Shown: positions 16,968 to 25,061 of the stretch, in pieces
Layout of the letters: each line of letters starts with the position of its first letter
Numbering within the stretch: position 1 is the stretch's first letter
Source: Persephonella sp.
GTDB taxonomy: Bacteria; Aquificota; Aquificia; Aquificales; Hydrogenothermaceae
Direction of reading: 5' to 3'
Assembly: GCA_027028005.1 (NCBI GenBank)
Contig: JALVKE010000321.1
Location: forward strand, 1 to 48,279
Length of the DNA: 48,279 bases
Notes under the pieces: generated by a model
Database searches by the model: none
Told to the model about the DNA's origin: nothing
Seen by the model: only the letters and a program-made list of their open reading frames with translations
Program-made: the position numbers and the translations under genes

Positions 16968-18039
16968 ATATATAAAGAAAACATTGGAAGGAAAAGAGAT
17001 AAAACCTTTTAATGGAAAAATTCTAATCTGGAATCTTACAAATGCCTGTAATCTTTTCTGTCAGCACTGCTACTCAGCAGCAAATACATCAAGAAGTGGA
17101 GAAATATCAATAAAAGATATAGAAAAGCAGATTCCTTATCTAAAAAAAGCAGGTGTAAAAGTCCTTATCCTTTCAGGAGGAGAACCTCTTATCAGAGAAG
17201 ATATATTTGATATTGCCCAGCTTTTTAATGAAAATGGCTTTGTTACAACCCTTTCAACAAATGGGCTTTTGATAAATGAAAAAAATATAGATAAGATAAA
17301 AAAGCAGTTTTCCTATGTGGGAATTAGCATAGACGGAGATGAAGAAACCCATGACAGATTTAGAGGGATGAAAGGTGCTTTCAAACGTTCAATGGAAGCT
17401 GTAAGGCTTGTAAGGGACAGCGGTATAAAAGTAGGCATAAGATTTACTTTATCTTCGGCAACAGAAAAAGCCCTTTCTTTTGTCTTTTCTTTAGCTGAAA
17501 AAGAAAATATCCCAAAAGTTTACATATCCCATCTTGTTTATTCAGGAAGAGGAAAACATCTTACCCAGGCAGAAAAAGAAAGATATAGAAAACATGTTGA
17601 TTTTATAATAGATAAATCCTTTGATTATGTGGAAGAAGGTATTCCTATAGATGTTGTGTCAGGAAATAATGAGGCAGATGCAGTTGTTTTATACCATAGA
17701 TTTAAAGAAAAGTATCCGGAAAAAGCAGGGTTTTTGTATGAAAACCTAAAAAGATGGGGTGGAAATCAGGCAGGAGTAAGAATATTTGATATTGACTACA
17801 GGGGTTATGTAAAGCCAGATACTTACTTCCCATATAAAATTGGGAACATATATGAGAAAAACTTTTATGATATCGTGAATTCAAACGGGGTAATGGCAAA
17901 ACTCCGTCAGCATCCACGCCCGGTAAAAGGAAGATGTGAAAATTGCGATTATATTGAAATATGTAATGGGAACTCCCGTTCAAGAGCTTATGCAGTTTAC
18001 GGAGATATATTTGCAGAAGATCCAGACTGTTACGTTTGA
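16951..18039 (+). CDS. nirJ: Heme d1 biosynthesis radical SAM protein NirJ
   Basis: NirJ is the radical SAM enzyme that removes the two propionate chains of didecarboxysiroheme on the way to heme d1. The 362-residue protein has the CX3CX2C cluster (C33, C37, C40 in NACNLFCQHCYSA), the SAM-binding LILSGGEPLIRED segment, and a C-terminal cysteine group (GRCENCDYIEICNG ... DPDCYV) that ligates an auxiliary [4Fe-4S] cluster. It starts 17 bases inside the nirN-like gene, so the two are coupled. This family also resembles PqqE/SPASM maturases, but the place in a nir cluster decides the call. Confidence 0.93.
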   Translation: MLRITEYIKKTLEGKEIKPFNGKILIWNLTNACNLFCQHCYSAANTSRSGEISIKDIEKQIPYLKKAGVKVLILSGGEPLIREDIFDIAQLFNENGFVTTLSTNGLLINEKNIDKIKKQFSYVGISIDGDEETHDRFRGMKGAFKRSMEAVRLVRDSGIKVGIRFTLSSATEKALSFVFSLAEKENIPKVYISHLVYSGRGKHLTQAEKERYRKHVDFIIDKSFDYVEEGIPIDVVSGNNEADAVVLYHRFKEKYPEKAGFLYENLKRWGGNQAGVRIFDIDYRGYVKPDTYFPYKIGNIYEKNFYDIVNSNGVMAKLRQHPRPVKGRCENCDYIEICNGNSRSRAYAVYGDIFAEDPDCYV

Positions 18040-18055
18040 AAATAGAGCTAACTAA

Positions 18056-18234
18056 TGGACAGAGAACAGAAAAGAAATAGAACTAAGAAAATTAGAAATA
18101 GAAAAAGCTAAAGTATTAGAAGGGATTTTAAGAACTTTACTTTTAGTTGCTGATATAGGAAATACTTTAATTTGTTTTAAACAGGCTCATTCATAGGAAT
18201 AATCTTTGCCATTGGAATGATAACAGAGATATAA
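18056..18234 (+). pseudogene. Probable remnant of a small membrane-protein gene
   Basis: From 18056 a frame without a start codon encodes a charged helix (KEIELRKLEIEKAKVLEG) followed by a hydrophobic run (ILRTLLLVADIGNTLI) and stops at 18194-18196. The hydrophobic pattern resumes one frame over from 18190 (IGIIFAIGMITEI) and ends with TAA at 18232-18234. A single frameshift and the lost start would explain this as a decayed gene of about 60 residues. It lies between nirJ and nirF, where the operon is otherwise tight. I do not know the family; chance is possible. Confidence 0.4.
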
Positions 18235-18301
18235 ATGGAAATTTTTTTGATAAGTGTCATCTTACTATAGAGTTGATATACTCACAATAAAGGAGGAAGA
18301 A

Positions 18302-19360
18302 TTGAGAAAAGCGCTACTGTTCTTACTGATACTAGTTAATATCTCCCTTGCTGAAAAGCTTTATGTTGTAGAAAGGGAAAGAGGTTCCCTTGCTGTGATT
18401 GAAAACGACAAGCTGATTGGTGAAATACACAACCTTGGAAACCTAAACCATGCAATTGTAAAAACAGATGGAGATTACAGCTACTGCATAGCAAGGAATG
18501 GTTATTTTTCAAAAATAGATAACGTCCACGACAAACTAATCAAAAAAATAAAACCTGGGAACAGCGGAATAGGTTTCACGTTTATAGGAAAATATATCGC
18601 AATAGCCCATTATGACCCAAAAAAAGTAACAATACTCACAAAAGATCTAAACATTCATAAAGAGATAAAAACAGGCTCAAGAAATGTAGGAATAAAACCA
18701 TATAAAAACCTTCTAACATTTGCCCTTATGGATAAAGATGAAATATGGGTTCTTGATGAAAAAAAAGATTTCCAGAGGGTATACAAGGTTGAAAATGCAG
18801 GTAAGATGCCATTCGATGCTCTTATTCATAAAAATAGATATATAGTAGGATTTTTCAAAGAAAGAGGCGTTGGGATTTTAGACTTAGACAGATTTTTTTA
18901 CAAAAAGGCAAAGTTTCTATCAAAAAATAAGCAGGAAGTTGTTTTTAAAATTCCACACTTTGGAATGTGGGGTGTTGTTGGAAATATAGCACTAATTCCA
19001 GCTGTGGGAGAAAAAAGAGCTTATGTTGTAGATATAAACAAAATGGCTGTTATTGATCATATAGACCTTGCCGGTTTGCCAGTCTTTATATCAGTATCTC
19101 CAGATAAAAAAGTTGCAGTTGTTAACTATAGTGGAAATAAAGATCATTTATTGTCTGTTATAGATCTAAAAAAACTAAAAGTTGTAAAAACCTTCCCCGC
19201 AGGTAAAAGGGTGATGCATATAAGATTTTCAAAAGATGGAAAAAAACTGTATGTATCCTCATATTTTGATAACTCTGTGAAGATTTTTGATACAAAAACA
19301 TGGAAAAAAATAAAAGAAATAACTATTCCAAACCCGTCAGGTATTTTTATTGTTAGATAA
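18302..19360 (+). CDS. nirF: Heme d1 biosynthesis protein NirF
   Basis: NirF is a d1-type propeller without a cytochrome c domain that binds heme d1 intermediates in the periplasm. The 352-residue protein matches the family along its length: KLYVVERERGSLAVIEND, GNLNHAIV, the MPFDALI segment, KIPHFGMWGVVG with the conserved histidine, LPVFISVSPDKK and the PSGIFIV end. I take TTG at 18302 as start, because AAGGAGGAAG stands just before it and the product then opens with a proper signal peptide (RKALLFLLILVNISLA); the longer GTG form from 18254 would bury that signal. It is the last plus-strand gene of the nir set. Confidence 0.88.
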   Translation: MRKALLFLLILVNISLAEKLYVVERERGSLAVIENDKLIGEIHNLGNLNHAIVKTDGDYSYCIARNGYFSKIDNVHDKLIKKIKPGNSGIGFTFIGKYIAIAHYDPKKVTILTKDLNIHKEIKTGSRNVGIKPYKNLLTFALMDKDEIWVLDEKKDFQRVYKVENAGKMPFDALIHKNRYIVGFFKERGVGILDLDRFFYKKAKFLSKNKQEVVFKIPHFGMWGVVGNIALIPAVGEKRAYVVDINKMAVIDHIDLAGLPVFISVSPDKKVAVVNYSGNKDHLLSVIDLKKLKVVKTFPAGKRVMHIRFSKDGKKLYVSSYFDNSVKIFDTKTWKKIKEITIPNPSGIFIVR

Positions 19361-19388
19361 GATTTAGTTTGTGACTTTAGATGTGGAG

Positions 19389-19412
19389 CTTCCCTACTTC
19401 ATCGTAGGGAAG
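19389..19412. repeat. 9-bp hairpin, possible remnant of an IS200/IS605-type right end
   Basis: CTTCCCTAC (19389-19397) and GTAGGGAAG (19404-19412) form a perfect stem around the loop TTCATC. No U-run follows directly, so it is a poor terminator. The surrounding layout (GGAGCTTCCC ... GGGAAGGTTC) resembles the conserved hairpin near the 3' end of tnpB elements. No transposase gene or fragment is present, so the identity is a guess; it may simply end nir transcription. Confidence 0.4.
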
Positions 19413-19635
19413 GTTCCTATTCTATAATTTTTTGGAATTTAGCTTGTACTTTTTTTGGTGCAAAAACACAACTATATTAAAAAAGAAATTGCTTCAGCCT
19501 ATTTAACAAATATTTCTTTAGCCAAAAATAGACAAAGGTAGCTTTATCAGATTTACAGTATTTTATTATATAAATAACATAGAAATATTAAGAGAACTTT
19601 AAATTATCATTTTTGACGAAAGATTTTTAGTAAAG

Positions 19636-19660
19636 AACTTTTCTTTTTAAAAGAAAAGTT
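19636..19660. repeat. Perfect AT-rich palindrome
   Basis: Twelve-base arms, AACTTTTCTTTT (19636-19647) and AAAAGAAAAGTT (19649-19660), are exact complements around a single T. In RNA this could act as a weak hairpin, or in DNA as a site for a dimeric protein. It lies just before the intrinsic terminator in the convergent region. Confidence 0.6.
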
Positions 19661-19672
19661 TAAATTAAAGAA

Positions 19673-19697
19673 AAAAGGTGGCACTAAGCCACCTTTT
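19673..19697 (-). terminator. Intrinsic terminator after the diheme cytochrome c gene
   Basis: AAAAGGTGGC (19673-19682) and GCCACCTTTT (19688-19697) pair perfectly around the five-base loop ACTAA. On the minus strand the stem is followed by a run of U (19676-19671). It lies six bases past the stop of the cytochrome c gene and should end the Rieske/cytochrome b/c transcript. The U-run on the other side is short but may also help stop nir transcription. Confidence 0.85.
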
Positions 19698-19702
19698 AGT
19701 GA

Positions 19703-20557
19703 TTAATGAACATTTTTCCAGATTTTCTTTTTCCAAGCATAAGTAAGTCCCACCATTACTAGCATATAGAGAAGAACGATGATTCCAACTTTCTTTCTTT
19801 GTTCTTTATGAGGATCTGCTATTTCTTCAAGATATGCTACAATTTCTTCCTGTGATTCTTTATTAAGACCAAGTCTTGGCATCGATGTTCCATGTAATAT
19901 AACACTAGGTCTGTTAATGAATGCATTTAGATATTCTTCTCCTTTAGCCTTATATATAATGGATAAATCTGGAGGAACTTTTCCTAAATATTTTTTTAGA
20001 TTTTCAGCAGGAGTTTCTGCATATATTTTTTGATATTTAATGCTGTGACATCTAGCACAAGCTTCTACAGTTTTTTCCTTTGGAGTTAGATCTTTCTTTG
20101 CAATGCTTTGTAGATATGCAGTTATATCTGCTGCCTGCTGTTCATTTAATCCTAAAGCTGGCATAGCAAATTTAGGGTTTTCTGTAGCTTTTTGAGGATT
20201 CATAAGGAAGTTTATAAGGAATTTTTTGTCTATAAGAGCGCCCATATTTGATAAATCAGGAGGTACTACACCAAAAGATGCTGCTGCTGCTTTAGCATCC
20301 ATAGGAGCTTTTATTCCTTCTGCTTTTATACCGTGACAGGAAGTACAGAACATTTTAGTTGCTTCTTTTCCTTTAGCTGGATCTCCTGAAGTCACAGACG
20401 GATTAGGTAAATCTGAAAATTTGAAGTCTGGTAAGTGGTATTTCTCTATAGCTTCCTCTATTTCTTTATGCATAATACTATGAGCTAGAGGTTCTATCCC
20501 CCAATAACCAATAAGAACTATTACAACTATAACTAAAAGTATTTTTAATTCTTTCAT
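19703..20557 (-). CDS. petC: Diheme cytochrome c subunit of the cytochrome bc complex
   Basis: This is the c-type subunit that takes electrons from the Rieske centre to soluble cytochromes. The 284-residue protein has an N-terminal membrane segment (5-20), two cytochrome c domains with heme sites C71-C74-H75 and C167-C170-H171, candidate methionine ligands in AMPALGL (M132) and SMPRLGL (M226), and a C-terminal membrane anchor (258-274). Two tandem class I domains mark the epsilonproteobacterial/Aquificota kind, unlike the monoheme c1 of mitochondria. It overlaps the cytochrome b gene by one base. NirS is its likely downstream acceptor via a soluble cytochrome. Confidence 0.9.
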   Translation of the reverse strand: MKELKILLVIVVIVLIGYWGIEPLAHSIMHKEIEEAIEKYHLPDFKFSDLPNPSVTSGDPAKGKEATKMFCTSCHGIKAEGIKAPMDAKAAAASFGVVPPDLSNMGALIDKKFLINFLMNPQKATENPKFAMPALGLNEQQAADITAYLQSIAKKDLTPKEKTVEACARCHSIKYQKIYAETPAENLKKYLGKVPPDLSIIYKAKGEEYLNAFINRPSVILHGTSMPRLGLNKESQEEIVAYLEEIADPHKEQRKKVGIIVLLYMLVMVGLTYAWKKKIWKNVH

Positions 20558-21756
20558 TATTGCTCACCTCCACTTGCCACCTTTCTTTTCTCTATAATTG
20601 AGATAATTGGTAGAGAGAAGAAGAATACAAAGAACACGATTGCTCCAAAGAAACCAAGCCAAGCATAAAATCCTGTTGGTGGAAGTTTTCCAAGAATTGT
20701 TAAGAATACAAAGTCAGCAACAAAAATCCACCACATTATTTTAAATAAAGGTCTATGTTTACCACTAACAATTGGAGAAAAGTCTAACCATGGTAAGAAT
20801 AAAGCAATAAACATTGAAGCAACAAAAGCTATAAGACCTAACGTTTCACTAAAGAAGAAACCTCTTAAAACTTCATAGTATGCTAAGAAATACCATTCAG
20901 GATATATATGTGGAGGTGTTTGTAGATAGTTAGCAGGTTGGAAGTTAATAGGATCCATTGCAAAGTCATAGTTAAAGAACACGAGGTAAAAGAAGAATAG
21001 TAAGAACACAGACATTACAAAGAACTCTTTTGACATAAATACAGGCCAGAAAGGTATACCATTTTTCTTTTTCTCTTCCTTCGACATAGGAATTCCATCT
21101 TCATTATTAGAACCAACGATTCTAACTGCGTACATATGAACAGCTGTGAATATTAATATAAGAGCAGGTAAAAGAGTTACATGTAACGCGAAAAATCTTG
21201 TTAATGTTGCATCTGCAACAATATAGTTACCTCTAATCCATATTACAAGATCAGGTCCAATATAAGGTATTTTTTCAAATAGTGTTGTTATCGTTTGTGC
21301 AGCCCAGTAAGACATTTGTCCCCAAGGGAGTAAGTATCCTGTAAATGCTGTAGCAGACATTAAAACAAACAATATGTAACCTGTAATCCAAACTACTTCT
21401 CTTGGTGGTTTAAATGAACCATAGTAGATACCACGAGCCATATGTATATAGAGAACCAGGAACATAATAGAAGCTGCAACTGCATGCGTATGTCTAAATA
21501 CCCATCCAAAAGCAACATCCATCATTATCGTTTTGTTCACACTGTCAAAAGCCATATTAGCATCTGGTTTATAGTACATAAGAAGGATAATTCCAGAAAT
21601 AACAAGAATAACAAATACTAATATGGTAAGAACACCAAAACTCCAAAGAAAGTTTATGTTCTTTGGAAGGTAATATTCAGACATCATAACCTTCCAAAGG
21701 GTAGTTAAAGCTAGCCTTTCATCAAGCCATTTCATTAATCCACCTTTTTTCTCCAT
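20557..21756 (-). CDS. petB: Cytochrome b of the cytochrome bc complex
   Basis: Cytochrome b is the quinol-oxidising membrane core of the bc complex. The 399-residue protein has about eight membrane segments. The heme-ligand histidine pairs lie in the second and fourth helices (FRHTHAVAASIMF and FALHVTLLPALILIFTAVHMY), and the Qo motif PEWY occurs in IYPEWYFLAYYEVLR. The length covers the full b-type (N- plus C-terminal parts fused), not the split b6/subunit IV type. It follows the Rieske gene by 11 bases and overlaps the cytochrome c gene by one. Confidence 0.95.
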   Translation of the reverse strand: MEKKGGLMKWLDERLALTTLWKVMMSEYYLPKNINFLWSFGVLTILVFVILVISGIILLMYYKPDANMAFDSVNKTIMMDVAFGWVFRHTHAVAASIMFLVLYIHMARGIYYGSFKPPREVVWITGYILFVLMSATAFTGYLLPWGQMSYWAAQTITTLFEKIPYIGPDLVIWIRGNYIVADATLTRFFALHVTLLPALILIFTAVHMYAVRIVGSNNEDGIPMSKEEKKKNGIPFWPVFMSKEFFVMSVFLLFFFYLVFFNYDFAMDPINFQPANYLQTPPHIYPEWYFLAYYEVLRGFFFSETLGLIAFVASMFIALFLPWLDFSPIVSGKHRPLFKIMWWIFVADFVFLTILGKLPPTGFYAWLGFFGAIVFFVFFFSLPIISIIEKRKVASGGEQ

Positions 21757-21767
21757 CGTCTATCCTC

Positions 21768-22262
21768 CTAACCCTTCATCATTTTTTCATATTCGGGACC
21801 TGCTTCACCTAAAATGATTTTAGTCCCTTCAATTTTAAATGGTGGAATATCTAATGGTCTTGGAGGTGGTCCAAATATGTTTCTTCCACAAGCATCATAT
21901 TCTCCACCATGACATGGACAGTGCCATATTTTCTTTTCAGCTTCCCAGTTTGGAATACAACCAAGGTGTGTACAGATACCAACCACGACTGTATATTCAC
22001 CTTTCACAGAACGACCTTCACACTTACCCATATCTGGCGTTCTGTGAAGAACAAAGACAGGTTTACCTCTCCAGTTAACAACCTTTATCTGTCCAGGCTT
22101 CACTTTAGATAGATCAAATGTAACTGTTGCTTGGGCCTTTACTTCAGGAAGAGGTTCCCATGTTTTATACATGGCATATAAAACCCCAGCAGCCCCAACT
22201 GCAGCCCATCCTCCTATAGCATATAGGAGGAAATCACGTCTGCTCATTTTTTCATCTGCCAT
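21768..22262 (-). CDS. petA: Rieske [2Fe-2S] protein of the cytochrome bc complex
   Basis: The Rieske protein moves the first quinol electron to the cytochrome c subunit. The 164-residue protein starts with a Tat-type uncleaved anchor (SRRDFLLYAIGGWAAVGAAGVLYAMY). Cluster ligands are C97/H99 (CTHLGC) and C115/H118 (CPCHGG), with C102 and C117 forming the usual disulfide; PPPRPL follows. Extra cysteines C81 and C125 are noteworthy and could form a second disulfide. It is first in a three-gene minus-strand operon, with an AGGAGG ribosome site. A weaker Fnr-like box lies about 90 bases upstream. Confidence 0.96.
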   Translation of the reverse strand: MADEKMSRRDFLLYAIGGWAAVGAAGVLYAMYKTWEPLPEVKAQATVTFDLSKVKPGQIKVVNWRGKPVFVLHRTPDMGKCEGRSVKGEYTVVVGICTHLGCIPNWEAEKKIWHCPCHGGEYDACGRNIFGPPPRPLDIPPFKIEGTKIILGEAGPEYEKMMKG

Positions 22263-22349
22263 TTTTAAACCTCCTATATTATTCCTTCATAAATAGTAAG
22301 TTCTAACTTATTAGCATATATCAATTCAAATAAAATTTAAAGGGAAAAT

Positions 22350-22363
22350 GTGATTTTTATCAT
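22350..22363. promoter_or_regulatory. Candidate Fnr/Dnr-type site upstream of the Rieske gene
   Basis: GTGAT-TTTT-ATCAT matches the TTGAT-N4-ATCAA consensus except at the two outermost bases. Its centre (22356.5) lies about 39 bases from a TATATG element on the minus strand (22320-22315), almost the same as the 38 bases seen at the nap box. It overlaps the last codon of the rRNA methyltransferase gene. The match in spacing supports shared control, but a single site with two mismatches may be chance. Confidence 0.45.
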
Positions 22364-23097
22364 AGGTTATATCTCTGTTTTACAACCTCCCACAAGGCTA
22401 TTGCTGTAGCAGATGAAACATTCAAGGATGTAACCTTTCCTTTCATTGGTATAGTTGCTATTAGGTCAGAAGCTTCTAAAACAGACTTTGATACACCTTT
22501 TCCTTCAGAACCTACAACAACAGCTAAAGGAAATGGGAAAGATAATTTATGAATAGGTTTTCCTCCTTTTTCTACGGATACTACCCAACCTCCTTTTTTC
22601 TTAAATTTTTCTAAAAACTGTCTTAAACTTCCTACTTTTACAATAGGAAGATGAAATATTGCTCCTGTAGATGCTTTAACTACAACTTCATTTATAGGAG
22701 AACTTCTTTCCCTTGGCACAACAATTCCGTGAGCTCCTAAAACTTCTGCAGTTCTTATAATATTTCCTACATTTTGAGGATCTGTTATGTGATCTAATAT
22801 CACTGCTATTCCTTCCTGAGATATTATGTGGTCTATAAATTCATTTTCGTCCCAATATTGTACTGGACTTAAAAGGGCTACAACACCCTGGGTTTTTTTT
22901 GTTCCAGCTAACTCTTCTATTTTTTTTCTTGGAGCTTTTTGAATCTTTATTTTTTTCTTTTCAGCTATTTTTAGTAGCTCTTTTGGGGCATGGGAATCAT
23001 GAGCTACAAGAATTTTTTCAATGCTTCTATCAGCTTTTAAAGCTTCTATTATTGGATTTCTTCCCCATATTGTAAACTTTTCCTCTTTGTTTTCCAT
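22360..23097 (-). CDS. rlmB: SpoU/TrmH-family RNA 2'-O-ribose methyltransferase, RlmB type
   Basis: The 245-residue protein has an N-terminal substrate-binding domain (IWGRNPIIEALKADRSIEKILV) and a C-terminal SPOUT knot domain with the three family motifs: LDHITDPQNVGNIIRTAE, VVVGSEGKGVS and IPMKGKVTSLNVSSATAIALWE. By family it methylates a ribose in 23S rRNA (G2251 in E. coli for RlmB). The N-terminal layout fits RlmB better than a tRNA TrmH. It lies eight bases after the Tim44-like gene. The exact target cannot be read from sequence. Confidence 0.87.
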   Translation of the reverse strand: MENKEEKFTIWGRNPIIEALKADRSIEKILVAHDSHAPKELLKIAEKKKIKIQKAPRKKIEELAGTKKTQGVVALLSPVQYWDENEFIDHIISQEGIAVILDHITDPQNVGNIIRTAEVLGAHGIVVPRERSSPINEVVVKASTGAIFHLPIVKVGSLRQFLEKFKKKGGWVVSVEKGGKPIHKLSFPFPLAVVVGSEGKGVSKSVLEASDLIATIPMKGKVTSLNVSSATAIALWEVVKQRYNL

Positions 23098-23105
23098 TGA
23101 AACCT

Positions 23106-23951
23106 CTAAAGTTGTTTTATATCATCTATTTTCCAGTTTAATGTTTTTCCAACTATAGACCAGTATTCCTTTACCCTTATTTTTTTATCAGGATTTCCTG
23201 ATATTACTTTGCCATTTTGGTCTGTTATATAATTTATCATTTCAGCATCTATCTCTGCTATAACAAGATTATTTCCATCTGGCAGTTTTTCTTTATGAAT
23301 AATATCTATATTTTTTACATTTATATCTTTTATAACATTTGTTAAGCCTTTTTGAGTTAGATCCATAAGCTCCATCTCTAAATGATTATATAACCTCTCT
23401 GTTAAATATTTTTTGATAGTTGTCAACTCTCCATTAGACCATTCTTTTTTTAGTTTTATGAATATATCTTTTATAAAATTTTTTATATACTTTTCACTAA
23501 AAAATTCTTTAGTATCTTCTTTATTAGTGGTTTCATTTTTTACTGTTTCCCTTATATTACCGGAAGGATTTTTTTTAAATCTTTTAAAAAGAAAGTATAC
23601 AATTCCTCCTATCAGTAGAATTTCTAAAAGACTTGGTGCTCCAAAATGAAATCCATAACCCATTAAAAAGGATAAAATAGCGCCAAAAATCAATCCACCT
23701 ATTAACCATCTAAAGAGAGGATTTTGAAGAAAAGGTGGTATCCTCTTTTGATTTGTAGTTCTGTTCTTACGTATATTTTGTTTTTTTTCCTGTTTAGAAT
23801 TAAAGGTTTTCTGTTTAGATTTATACTTTGGAACAGAATATTTATAATTCTTGTAGCTTTTAAATCCTTTTCCAAAACCACCTTTTGCGTTAGCATCTAA
23901 ATAAAAAAAGAGTATAGAAAAACCTACAAATACATAAAATATTTTTCTCAT
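23106..23951 (-). CDS. Tim44-like domain protein, membrane-anchored
   Basis: The 281-residue protein begins with a signal or anchor (IFYVFVGFSILFFYLDANA), a glycine- and lysine-rich linker (FGKGFKSYKNYKYSVPKYKS), two close hydrophobic segments (about 82-100 and 105-122) and a C-terminal Tim44-like domain (about 150-281), recognisable by SNGELTTIKKYLTERLYNHLEMEL and the VKEYWSIVGKTLNWKIDDI end. Bacterial Tim44-like proteins of this layout are widespread, but their function is not settled. It is transcribed with the downstream rRNA methyltransferase gene. Confidence 0.8.
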   Translation of the reverse strand: MRKIFYVFVGFSILFFYLDANAKGGFGKGFKSYKNYKYSVPKYKSKQKTFNSKQEKKQNIRKNRTTNQKRIPPFLQNPLFRWLIGGLIFGAILSFLMGYGFHFGAPSLLEILLIGGIVYFLFKRFKKNPSGNIRETVKNETTNKEDTKEFFSEKYIKNFIKDIFIKLKKEWSNGELTTIKKYLTERLYNHLEMELMDLTQKGLTNVIKDINVKNIDIIHKEKLPDGNNLVIAEIDAEMINYITDQNGKVISGNPDKKIRVKEYWSIVGKTLNWKIDDIKQL

Positions 23952-24012
23952 TTAAAGCTCCTTCTATTAAGCTTATTATAATTATTACGTATTTTTTATA
24001 AAAAACAATTAT

Positions 24013-24948
24013 TTAGGTTAATTTTTCGCCAATTTCTATATGATATCCCCTTACTGCATCTGCAGCTGATATAACTTTACTGTTTGGAAACTGCACTTTT
24101 TTTATAAGGAGTCTTCCTTTACCTGTTTGAACAATAAAACCTCTATCTTTATCTATCTCCACTATCTCCCCTGGATTTCCTAAAGAACTCTCATCAACAA
24201 TTTCAGCTTCAAGAATTTTTATCTCTTTATCTCTAAATGTTGTAAAGGCTTTTGGCCACACTTTTAAGGCCCTTATCTGGTTAAAAATCTCTCTTGCAGA
24301 TTTTGTCCAATCTATTTTACCCTCTTCTTTTTTTATAGGTTTGGCATACGTTGCTTTTTCATGTTCCTGAGGTTTTTTAGTTATCTCTCCTTTTTCTATC
24401 TTGTCTAAAACCTCAATAAGAAGATTAGCTCCTTCTTTTGCAAGTTTGTCATGGAGGGAGATGATATCATCTTTATCAGTAATTTCTACCTCTTTGCACT
24501 TATATATATCTCCTGCATCAAGTTCCTCAGTTATTTCCATAATACAAACACCTGTTTTTTCTTTCCCTTCCATTATTGCCCTGTGAATTGGAGCTGCTCC
24601 TCTAAATTCTGGGAGTAAAGAAGCATGAACATTGATAGTTTTATATCTTGGAAGCTCTATTATCTCTTTTGGGAGAATTTTTCCATATGCTACCACAACA
24701 GATATATCAGGATTCAATTTTTTCAGCTCTTCAAAAAACTCTTCATTGTTTTTTATTTTTTCAGGCTGTAAAACAGGTATACCTGCTTCTTGAGCTACTA
24801 CTTTAACTGGTGGAGGCTGAACCTTTTTTCCTCTACCTTTTGGTTTATCTGGCTGTGTAACTACTGCTATAACCTTATGTTTTGAATTTAGTAAAGCCTT
24901 TAAACTCTCAGCTGCAAAATCTGGAGTCCCCCAAAAAATAACTCTCAA
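24013..24948 (-). CDS. fmt: Methionyl-tRNA formyltransferase
   Basis: Fmt formylates initiator Met-tRNA with 10-formyl-tetrahydrofolate. The 311-residue product has the N-terminal [18 protein letters not shown], the catalytic region [20 protein letters not shown] with the conserved Asn and His, and [10 protein letters not shown], then a C-terminal tRNA-binding domain. I choose TTG at 24948 because AGGAGG stands six bases before it and the product then begins at the family's usual first strand; the longer ATG form adds ten basic residues ([10 protein letters not shown]) with no counterpart. The gene is divergent from pyrB. Confidence 0.95.
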   Translation of the reverse strand: MRVIFWGTPDFAAESLKALLNSKHKVIAVVTQPDKPKGRGKKVQPPPVKVVAQEAGIPVLQPEKIKNNEEFFEELKKLNPDISVVVAYGKILPKEIIELPRYKTINVHASLLPEFRGAAPIHRAIMEGKEKTGVCIMEITEELDAGDIYKCKEVEITDKDDIISLHDKLAKEGANLLIEVLDKIEKGEITKKPQEHEKATYAKPIKKEEGKIDWTKSAREIFNQIRALKVWPKAFTTFRDKEIKILEAEIVDESSLGNPGEIVEIDKDRGFIVQTGKGRLLIKKVQFPNSKVISAADAVRGYHIEIGEKLT

Positions 24949-24997
24949 TCTAATCCTCCTCTTTTTAATCAAGTTCATAAATTATACATTTCTCAAT

Positions 24998-25027
24998 TAG
25001 ACAAATCCTTTATGAAAAGGATAAAAT
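24998..25027 (+). promoter_or_regulatory. Candidate sigma-70-type promoter for pyrB-hemL
   Basis: TAGACA (24998-25003) and TAAAAT (25022-25027) are separated by 18 bases and lie about 35 bases before the pyrB ATG. Both hexamers differ from consensus by one or two bases. No attenuator or PyrR-type leader is visible in the short gap. Confidence 0.5.
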
Positions 25028-25061
25028 ACTTTTTTAGGTAAAAACAGTTGGAGAAAACAAA

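Larger units (their letters stand above)
19361..19702. other. Convergent intergenic region between nirF and the bc-complex genes
   Basis: This 342-base AT-rich stretch has no convincing gene on either strand. It holds three structures: a 9-bp hairpin at 19389-19412, a perfect AT-rich palindrome at 19636-19660, and a clear intrinsic terminator at 19673-19697 serving the minus-strand genes. The middle part (19450-19630) shows nothing I can name. Confidence 0.7.

Noticed and set aside
17702-17983. Minus-strand frame opposite the end of nirJ
   Set aside because: It runs antisense to the conserved cysteine region of NirJ and has no features of its own.
18247-18260. TTGAT-AAGT-GTCAT before nirF as an Fnr-type box
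   Set aside because: The right half has two mismatches, and the expected start site would fall inside the nirF ribosome site, so an activator role does not fit.
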